Positions 6,626-11,025 of a stretch of 11,025 bases of DNA are shown here, in pieces; the stretch's first letter is position 1, and each line of letters starts with the position of its first letter. The notes under the pieces are model-generated. The model ran no database searches. It was not told the origin of the DNA and was given only the letters and a program-made list of their open reading frames with translations. The translations under genes and the position numbers were made by a program. Source of the stretch: Gammaproteobacteria bacterium (GTDB lineage Bacteria > Pseudomonadota > Gammaproteobacteria > Steroidobacterales > Steroidobacteraceae); the NCBI GenBank assembly GCA_027451085.1, contig DAIDKA010000284.1:1-11025 (forward strand), written 5' to 3'.

Positions 6626-7558
6626 TCAGATAACGGCTCCCTGCATGACTGTGCGGGGCAGCTTCTCGGCCAGGAAGTCGAGGAAGGCACGTACCGCCGG
6701 CAGCAGCCCGCGCCGGCTGGGAAATACCACATGCAGTATTCCCAGACGCAGGTTCCACTGGTGCAACACCGGTTCCAGGCGCCCGCTATCGAGGTCGGCG
6801 CGCACGACGCTTTCCGGCAGCAGCGCAATACCGAGTCCAGCCAGTACCGCGGCACGCAGTACCACGAAGTCATGGCAGACCAGCCGCGGGGTATGCTGCA
6901 CCCGGGCGGTCTGCCCTTGAGGTCCGATCAGTTCCCAGGTCTGGGTCTCCGTTTCCGGTGCAAATCCGAGGGTGGCGTGTGCCGGGAGTTCGTCCGGGTT
7001 CTGAGGGCGACCTGTGAGGTCAAGATACTCGCGTGCCGCTACCAGCAGTTCGCGGGCTTCCCCGAAGCTGCGCATGACCAGGCCATCCTCGCCGCTGGGG
7101 TGGGTGCGCACGCGCAATGCGGCATCGAAGCCCTCGTTGAGCACGTCGATGCGCCGGTTGCTGGCATGGATCAGCAGCCGGACGGCGGGATAGCGGGCAA
7201 AGAACTCCGGCAGCAGCGGCGCCATGATGGTCTGGGACAGTGCGACGGGGCAGGCGATGCGGATGATGCCCCGCGGTTCCGCCCGGGCGAATTCCACCGC
7301 CTCCACGGCGGCCTCGGCCTCGGCCAGCATGGCTGCGGCATGGCGCTGGACCTCCTGTCCGACCTCCGTGACCACGAAGCGCCGTGTCGAGCGGTTCACC
7401 AGCCGCACGCCGAGGCGGGCCTCCAGCTGGCTGATATGCCGCGACAGGCGCGATTTAGGGATGTCCAGGGCGCGGGCGGCGCGGGCGTAGCCGCCGTGCT
7501 CCACCACTTTGGCGAAGTAGTAAAAGTCGTCGAGAGTCTGCCGGGGAGAGGGCTGCAT
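6626..7558 (-). CDS. LysR-family transcriptional regulator
   Basis: The regulator is 310 residues, the normal LysR size. Residues 8-65 form the winged helix-turn-helix, with the helix pair GGYARAARALDIPKSRLSRHIS (about 22-43, conserved A, S and R positions) and the wing LVNRSTRRFVVTEVG. The rest is a periplasmic-binding-protein-like effector domain, including RIACPVALSQTIMAPLLPEF and LAGLGIALLPES. It resembles the subgroup that regulates quinone or azo reductases. An in-frame ATG at 7609 would add 17 residues, but they are unlike a LysR N-terminus and would cover the putative operator, so the ATG at 7558 is preferred; its ribosome-binding site is weak. It is divergent from azoR, which together with pirin is its probable target and possibly controls its own expression through the shared region. 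The inducer is unknown. Confidence 0.9.
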   Translation of the reverse strand: MQPSPRQTLDDFYYFAKVVEHGGYARAARALDIPKSRLSRHISQLEARLGVRLVNRSTRRFVVTEVGQEVQRHAAAMLAEAEAAVEAVEFARAEPRGIIRIACPVALSQTIMAPLLPEFFARYPAVRLLIHASNRRIDVLNEGFDAALRVRTHPSGEDGLVMRSFGEARELLVAAREYLDLTGRPQNPDELPAHATLGFAPETETQTWELIGPQGQTARVQHTPRLVCHDFVVLRAAVLAGLGIALLPESVVRADLDSGRLEPVLHQWNLRLGILHVVFPSRRGLLPAVRAFLDFLAEKLPRTVMQGAVI

Positions 7559-7590
7559 CCGTAGATCGAGTTTAATCCACTCCGGCTGAA

Positions 7591-7656
7591 TGTTCCACGA
7601 ATAGAACAAACTGTTCCAGATCGCCCGGATTCACGTTTTCTGTTCCATGAATTAGG
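7591..7656. promoter_or_regulatory. Probable LysR operator with three TGTTCCA elements between lysR and azoR
   Basis: The 132-bp divergent intergenic region contains TGTTCCA three times, at 7591, 7612 and 7641. The first copy sits in TGTTCCACGAATAGAACA (7591-7608), an imperfect dyad with TGTTC and GAACA arms. The first and third copies share the core TTCC-A-pyrimidine-GAA (7593-7601 and 7643-7651), which is itself dyad-symmetric, 50 bp apart. LysR proteins bind as tetramers to two spaced dyad sites near the target promoter, so this fits a recognition site plus an activation site. The assignment rests on position and symmetry only. Confidence 0.55.
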
Positions 7657-7690
7657 CTTCATAACACACTAAACCGGCCTGGGAGGCCAA

Positions 7691-8260
7691 ATGAAGCTGC
7701 TGCAAGTTGATTCGAGCATCCTGGGCGACAATTCCGCCAGCCGCGCCGTGACGCGGGAGATCGTGGAGCGCTGGAAGCAGGCCGTGCCCGGCCTGCACGT
7801 GCACCATCTGGACCTGGCGGGGCATCCGCTGCCTCACTTTTCCATCCAGTCGCTGGTCCAGGGCAGCGAGGCCCAGGCGCATGATGCGGCGGTACTGACT
7901 CAGTTCCTGGAAGCCGACGTCGTGGTTGTCGGCGCCCCGATGTACAACTTCAACATTCCGACCCAGCTGAAGTCCTGGATCGACCGGCTGCTGGTGGCGG
8001 GCAAGACCTTCCGCTACGGTCCCAACGGGCCTGAAGGCCTGGTCAAGGGCAAGACGGTGATCGTGGCGGTGACCCGTGGCGGTGTGTACCAGGCGGGCAG
8101 CCCGGCCGAGCACGTTGAGAGCTATCTCAAGGCTGCGTTCAGCTTCATTGGCGTGGATGCCCAGTTCGTGCGGGCCGACGGTATTGCGATGGGTCCCGAG
8201 GCCCGGCAGAAGGCGCTGGACGCGGCGATCGCCGCCATTCCGGCCGCCAAGGCGGCCTGA
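7691..8260 (+). CDS. azoR: FMN-dependent NADH:quinone oxidoreductase / azoreductase
   Basis: This is a flavodoxin-fold reductase of 189 residues (E. coli AzoR has about 200). AzoR enzymes use NADH and FMN for two-electron reduction of quinones and azo compounds, which avoids semiquinone radicals and protects against thiol and quinone stress in the cytoplasm. The FMN phosphate loop is SSILGDNSASRAV (8-20). The isoalloxazine-binding loop is APMYNFNIPTQLKSWID (82-98), and TRGG (128-131) is the second flavin loop. KTFRYGPNGPEGLVKGK (105-121) is also typical. The ATG is preceded by GGGAGG at five bases. The gene is divergent from the LysR gene and 62 bp upstream of pirin on the same strand, probably one operon controlled by that regulator. 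Confidence 0.92.
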   Translation: MKLLQVDSSILGDNSASRAVTREIVERWKQAVPGLHVHHLDLAGHPLPHFSIQSLVQGSEAQAHDAAVLTQFLEADVVVVGAPMYNFNIPTQLKSWIDRLLVAGKTFRYGPNGPEGLVKGKTVIVAVTRGGVYQAGSPAEHVESYLKAAFSFIGVDAQFVRADGIAMGPEARQKALDAAIAAIPAAKAA

Positions 8261-8296
8261 GGCGCGAACGGCGCACAGGCATTTCGGTTCTAAGGA

Positions 8297-8318
8297 TTGG
8301 GAATGACCCAAGGAGGTG
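8297..8318 (+). promoter_or_regulatory. Strong ribosome-binding site of the pirin gene abutting a small hairpin
   Basis: AGGAGGTG (8311-8318) is a near-perfect Shine-Dalgarno sequence four bases before the ATG at 8323 and fixes that start. Directly before it, TTGGG (8297-8301) and CCCAA (8307-8311) could pair around a five-base loop, touching only the first base of the ribosome-binding site. The stem is short, so a regulatory effect is doubtful, but the site predicts efficient translation independent of the upstream azoR gene. Confidence 0.6.
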
Positions 8319-8322
8319 TGTC

Positions 8323-9195
8323 ATGAACGCAGTGGCTGAACCGGTCCAGGACCGGCCGGTGGCTCGTGTCGTGCGCGGCATGCCGACATCCGATGGTGCG
8401 GGTGTCAGCCTGACCCGCGTGATCGGGCAGCCCGGGCTGCCGGAACTTGATCCCTTCCTGATGCTGGATGAGTTCGGCACGGACAACCCGATGGAGTACA
8501 TCGCGGGCTTCCCGTCGCATCCGCACCGGGGGTTCGAGACCGTCACCTACATGCTCGACGGACGCATGCGCCACAAGGACAACCACGGCCACGAGGGGGT
8601 GCTGGTTCCAGGCAGCGTACAGTGGATGACGGCCGGCCGCGGCATCGTGCATTCGGAAATGCCGGAGCAGGAGCAGGGCCGCATGCGCGGCTTCCAGCTG
8701 TGGCTGAACCTGCCGGCGGCGCAGAAGATGACAGCGCCTGCCTACCAGGAGTTCGAGCCGTCGAAGATCCCGGTGGCGAGCCCCTCGCACGGCGTGCATG
8801 TGAAGGTCATTGCCGGGACGGTCGGGGCGATCAAAGGACCCATCAGCCAGCCTGCGACCGATCCCACCTACCTCGATGTGGAGCTGGCTGGCGGGGCCTC
8901 CTACACGCACGTGCTGCCGGCGGGCCACGCGGCCTTCGTGTATGTGTTTGAGGGGGCATTGCAGCTGGGCGACAGGGCTGATACCCCCGTGGTCGCGCAC
9001 CAGCTTGCGGTCATGGGGCCGGGCCAACGCCTGACGCTGCGCGGTCCTGCGGCCGGCGGCGAGGTCGCGGGCCGGGCCATCGTGGTGGCCGGGCGGCCGC
9101 TGCGCGAGCCCGTGGCGCGCCACGGCCCGTTCGTCATGAACACCCAGGCAGAACTGGTGCAGGCCTTCCAGGACTACCAGGGCGGCAGGTTCTGA
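8323..9195 (+). CDS. Pirin family protein (bicupin metalloprotein)
   Basis: This is a 290-residue protein with two cupin domains. The N-terminal one carries the metal ligands: H66 and H68 in SHPHRGFETVTY, and H110 and E112 in GRGIVHSEMP, corresponding to human pirin H56, H58, H101 and E103. Other family landmarks are DPFLMLDEFG (43-52) and GFQLWLNLP (123-131). The C-terminal cupin includes the YVFEGALQLGD strand and ends near GPFVMNTQAELVQAFQDYQ. Bacterial pirins such as E. coli YhhW have quercetin dioxygenase activity in vitro; physiological roles are mostly unclear. Co-location with an azoreductase and a LysR regulator recurs across proteobacteria and suggests aromatic or quinone detoxification. 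No terminator is apparent directly after the stop, but a strong hairpin lies 44 bp downstream. Confidence 0.93.
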   Translation: MNAVAEPVQDRPVARVVRGMPTSDGAGVSLTRVIGQPGLPELDPFLMLDEFGTDNPMEYIAGFPSHPHRGFETVTYMLDGRMRHKDNHGHEGVLVPGSVQWMTAGRGIVHSEMPEQEQGRMRGFQLWLNLPAAQKMTAPAYQEFEPSKIPVASPSHGVHVKVIAGTVGAIKGPISQPATDPTYLDVELAGGASYTHVLPAGHAAFVYVFEGALQLGDRADTPVVAHQLAVMGPGQRLTLRGPAAGGEVAGRAIVVAGRPLREPVARHGPFVMNTQAELVQAFQDYQGGRF

Positions 9196-9238
9196 TGGTG
9201 CAGGTTCCGGCCGGGCAAGCTCCTGGTTGAGCGATAAT

Positions 9239-9265
9239 TCTCCGGCCGCATCCTGCGGCCGGAGA
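9239..9265 (+). other. Perfect 12-bp stem-loop covering the ribosome-binding site of the VOC gene
   Basis: TCTCCGGCCGCA (9239-9250), the loop TCC, then TGCGGCCGGAGA (9254-9265) form a perfect 12-pair, very GC-rich stem. The 3' arm contains GGAG (9261-9264), eight bases before the ATG at 9273, the only plausible Shine-Dalgarno of the VOC gene. No U-run follows, so it is not a canonical intrinsic terminator, though it could help end pirin transcripts. GATAAT (9233-9238) directly upstream resembles a -10 box, but no good -35 is visible. If the element folds in the mRNA, it should restrict translation of the VOC gene. Confidence 0.6.
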
Positions 9266-9272
9266 TTCACGC

Positions 9273-9695
9273 ATGCCCCTGTCCCCGTTCCATCTCGCCA
9301 TCCCCGTCCACGACCTGGGTGCCGCCCGGGCCTTCTATGGCAGCGTGTTCGGCTGCCCGGAGGGGCGCAGCAGTGCGGACTGGGTGGACTTCGATCTCTT
9401 CGGTCACCAGCTGGTGGCGCACCTGGATCGCTCCCGTCGTCCGCCTGTGCAGACCACCAACGACGTGGATGGCCACGATGTGCCGGTGCCGCACTTCGGC
9501 GTGGTGCTGTCCTGGGATGCCTGGCATGCGCTTGCGGCGCGGCTGCAGCAGGCGGGCCAGCGCTTCGTGATCGAGCCGGGCATCCGCTTCCAGGGCCAGG
9601 TGGGCGAGCAGGCCACGTTCTTCCTCTACGACCCCTCCGGTAATGCGCTGGAGTTCAAGGCCTTCCAGGATCCTTCGCAGCTGTTTGCGCGCTGA
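9273..9695 (+). CDS. VOC family protein (glyoxalase/dioxygenase fold)
   Basis: The protein is 140 residues with the paired beta-alpha-beta-beta-beta modules of the vicinal oxygen chelate superfamily. The first begins FHLAIPVHDLGAARAFYGSVFGC (6-28); the second begins PHFGVVLSWDAWHALAARL (73-91) and closes with FFLYDPSGNALEFKAF (116-131). Candidate metal ligands are H7, H74 and E127, at the positions used across the superfamily. Members include glyoxalase I, extradiol dioxygenases and resistance proteins; the sequence does not identify the substrate. The GGAG ribosome-binding site lies inside the strong upstream hairpin. It follows pirin by 77 bp on the same strand and may be in the same transcript or have its own promoter. 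It converges on the GT61 gene with only 20 bp between stops. Confidence 0.88.
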   Translation: MPLSPFHLAIPVHDLGAARAFYGSVFGCPEGRSSADWVDFDLFGHQLVAHLDRSRRPPVQTTNDVDGHDVPVPHFGVVLSWDAWHALAARLQQAGQRFVIEPGIRFQGQVGEQATFFLYDPSGNALEFKAFQDPSQLFAR

Positions 9696-9715
9696 AGATT
9701 AAGTCGTGGGTTGAG

Positions 9716-10765
9716 CTAGCAGATCGAGTCCAGTCGGCTGAGTACTTCCATCAGGCTGGGGATCGGGACGGTGAATCCTTCAGGATGCAGGTCTCCCACC
9801 GTGAATCCATAGCGGATGTCCAGGCAGTCCGCGTAATCCTTGATGACATTGACGAACCGGTATGGAGGCTGGATGACGCAGATGCGCGCGTCGTCCGCGA
9901 TGGCGTACAGGGCATGCAGCATATGACTGCCTTCGACTCCGACGACGATGCGTGCGCCAGCGATTGCCGCGGTGATCTGTTCTGCCGACATGATATCAGG
10001 GTCGACAATGGCGAATCCCTGTGAAGCCAGAGGGGCCTCGACCTGGCGGGCATTGACGAGCTTGCGTGCGGCAGCTGCACCACTGGTTCCGCGTCGTATA
10101 TATATCAGACGGTTCGGGCCGGAATCCACCTGGCGGCGTAGCCTGCTGCGCAATTCCCGGTAACGGTGCCGCTTGTGGGAGTTCTGACCGATATCGTCGA
10201 GTATGATGAGCTGACTGAAGAGGGCGGTTGAAGTCTTTTGCTGCGGGATGCCCAGGAGTCTGCAATAGCCCGGTTCGTGCCGATACGGCTGGCGGTCCGT
10301 TGCTACCGCCATCGCCAGTGACTCCGCGGCGAGATGCAGGGTCAAATCGTCAGTCAGCCAGTGCCCGAAGTAGATGCTGCCGAAATACGTCGAGCCCAAT
10401 GCGCAGGGCTGTTTTGTCCGGGGTGGAGCTGGCGACAGCAGTCGCCTGCGCTGGGGCGTGAGTTTCAGGGTGAAGGCACCCTTGGTCACGGTTCCGTGAA
10501 TCAGTTCGGCATCGCGCAGTTCGTAGGCCGTGGTTGCGGCGTGCTCGACGGGGCCGCCGCGGATCTTTCGCATTTCAACCTCAAGGGACGTATGTTCCTC
10601 GACATCCGTAATCTTGAGTAGGTCGTCCTTCAAGTAGACCGCGGCAGGGGTGAGCTGCAACTCAGGCGGATGCAGCGTCCAGTGGCGGGTGGCGGCTTGC
10701 TGCAGGGTGCTCCGCGTTCCGGGAATCCGATTCAGGATCACGTTTTTCAGCGTGGAAAACGTCAA
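9716..10765 (-). CDS. GT61-family glycosyltransferase (DUF563)
   Basis: This protein of 349 residues resembles GT61 glycosyltransferases, known from plant xylan/N-glycan synthesis and bacterial surface polysaccharide loci. Visible family features are FGSIYFGHWLTDDL (128-141), matching the common GHWL block; IYIRRGTSG (221-229) followed by ARKLVNARQVE (233-243), matching the R-x-x-x-N-E-like region; and GFAIVDPDIMSAEQITAAIAGARIVVGVEGSHMLHALYA (250-288), read as the donor-binding segment with the G-x-x-G-S-x-x-x-x motif. No signal peptide or membrane helix is evident. The start is TTG at 10765, four bases after GGAGG (10770-10774), with no in-frame ATG nearby. The gene is less GC-rich than its neighbours and has an AT run near 10100. 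No partner glycan genes lie in the window, so acquisition by transfer is plausible. Its acceptor is unknown. Confidence 0.75.
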   Translation of the reverse strand: MTFSTLKNVILNRIPGTRSTLQQAATRHWTLHPPELQLTPAAVYLKDDLLKITDVEEHTSLEVEMRKIRGGPVEHAATTAYELRDAELIHGTVTKGAFTLKLTPQRRRLLSPAPPRTKQPCALGSTYFGSIYFGHWLTDDLTLHLAAESLAMAVATDRQPYRHEPGYCRLLGIPQQKTSTALFSQLIILDDIGQNSHKRHRYRELRSRLRRQVDSGPNRLIYIRRGTSGAAAARKLVNARQVEAPLASQGFAIVDPDIMSAEQITAAIAGARIVVGVEGSHMLHALYAIADDARICVIQPPYRFVNVIKDYADCLDIRYGFTVGDLHPEGFTVPIPSLMEVLSRLDSIC

Positions 10766-10793
10766 TGAACCTCCGCAAGGGTCAAGGAGATGC

Positions 10794-10822
10794 GCGCTAA
10801 CCGGCGGTACGGGTTACAGCGC
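10794..10822 (-). repeat. Bulged inverted repeat between the cytochrome b gene and the GT61 gene
   Basis: GCGCT-AACC (10794-10802) can pair with GGTT and AGCGC (10812-10822), leaving a two-base bulge and a nine-base loop, nine pairs in total. It lies between the stop of the cytochrome b gene and the ribosome-binding site of GT61. There is no U-run on the minus-strand transcript, so it is at most a weak terminator or an RNA processing or stability element. Confidence 0.3.
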
Positions 10823-10837
10823 CTACAGTACCACGCT

Positions 10838-11025
10838 TCAAGGTGAACGTCCCCCTTTCAGGAACGCCGTCACGCGTGCGCGCTGGTCGGCGCGTGACAT
10901 CCTGCCGCTGATCATGGCCTTCAGATACATGCGGTTTTCCGGGATCACACCGAAGTAGACGTGGATCATCACCAGGGTCACGGCGCTGACCGCGGCCAGG
11001 TCATGCACCACGTAGACCCATCCCC
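10838..11025 (-). CDS. Cytochrome b subunit of formate dehydrogenase type (gamma subunit), C-terminal fragment
   Basis: Only the last 61 residues are visible; the gene enters from the right edge and ends at TGA (10840-10838). The fragment starts in a transmembrane helix, with VVHDLAAVSAVTLVMIHVYF holding two histidines 14 residues apart (H7 and H21 of the fragment). This is the spacing of the paired haem-b ligands in the last helix of FdnI/FdoI-type subunits. It continues with GVIPENRMYLKAMISGRMS, the characteristic cytoplasmic end of formate dehydrogenase gamma subunits. Such subunits anchor the periplasmic dehydrogenase and pass electrons to quinone. The remaining fdh genes would be expected beyond the right edge. 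Related cytochrome b561-type subunits of other oxidoreductases are an alternative. The GT61 gene lies 72 bp downstream on the same strand. Confidence 0.75.
   Translation of the reverse strand, partial: GWVYVVHDLAAVSAVTLVMIHVYFGVIPENRMYLKAMISGRMSRADQRARVTAFLKGGRSP

Noticed and set aside
6434..7564. A 376-codon plus-strand frame across the LysR gene
   Set aside because: It lies antisense to clear LysR helix-turn-helix and effector-domain coding and also crosses into the bestrophin gene; its product has no coherent motif.
1..11025. Defence system, CRISPR array, prophage, insertion sequence or tRNA gene
   Set aside because: No spaced direct repeats, transposase or integrase motifs, terminal inverted repeats or cloverleaf-like sequence were recognised; the window is nearly filled by metabolic and envelope genes.

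Overview
The window is GC-rich and tightly packed. Thirteen genes cover nearly all of it, with no rRNA, tRNA, CRISPR array, insertion sequence or phage gene. The protein families and gene pairings (Psd, an ElyC/YdcF-like protein, a LysR regulator divergent from azoreductase plus pirin, a formate-dehydrogenase-type cytochrome b) suggest a proteobacterium. A high-GC gammaproteobacterium of the Xanthomonadales/Nevskiales type is my best guess, but this is inferred from general features, not from a marker gene.

Region A (1-5623) looks like envelope and membrane-lipid chemistry. A truncated SAM-dependent methyltransferase resembling phospholipid N-methyltransferases (minus, cut by the left edge) is divergent from a two-helix DUF218/YdcF membrane protein. 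Next come phosphatidylserine decarboxylase (minus), a membrane-anchored class III PLP aminotransferase of the glutamate-1-semialdehyde aminomutase type (plus, starting 45 bp from psd), a His-rich multi-helix Mpo1/DUF962-like protein (minus) whose 3' end overlaps the aminotransferase antisense by 106 bp, and a GT4 glycosyltransferase of the lipid-glycosylating type (plus). The Mpo1-like and GT4 genes diverge from a short region carrying several perfect inverted repeats. Together they could build or remodel a polar lipid; no single gene fixes the product.

Region B (5678-9695) holds a bestrophin-family channel and a LysR regulator (both minus). The regulator is divergent from an azoR-like FMN quinone/azo reductase followed by pirin, a common redox-stress arrangement. 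The shared intergenic region holds repeated TGTTCCA elements that probably form the LysR operator. A VOC (glyoxalase-fold) protein follows. A 12-bp perfect hairpin lies immediately before it, and its 3' arm contains the likely ribosome-binding site.

Region C (9716-11025) holds a GT61-family glycosyltransferase (minus, TTG start) of visibly lower GC, not accompanied by other glycan genes inside the window. Upstream of it on the same strand is the C-terminal end of a cytochrome b subunit of the formate dehydrogenase gamma type, cut by the right edge.
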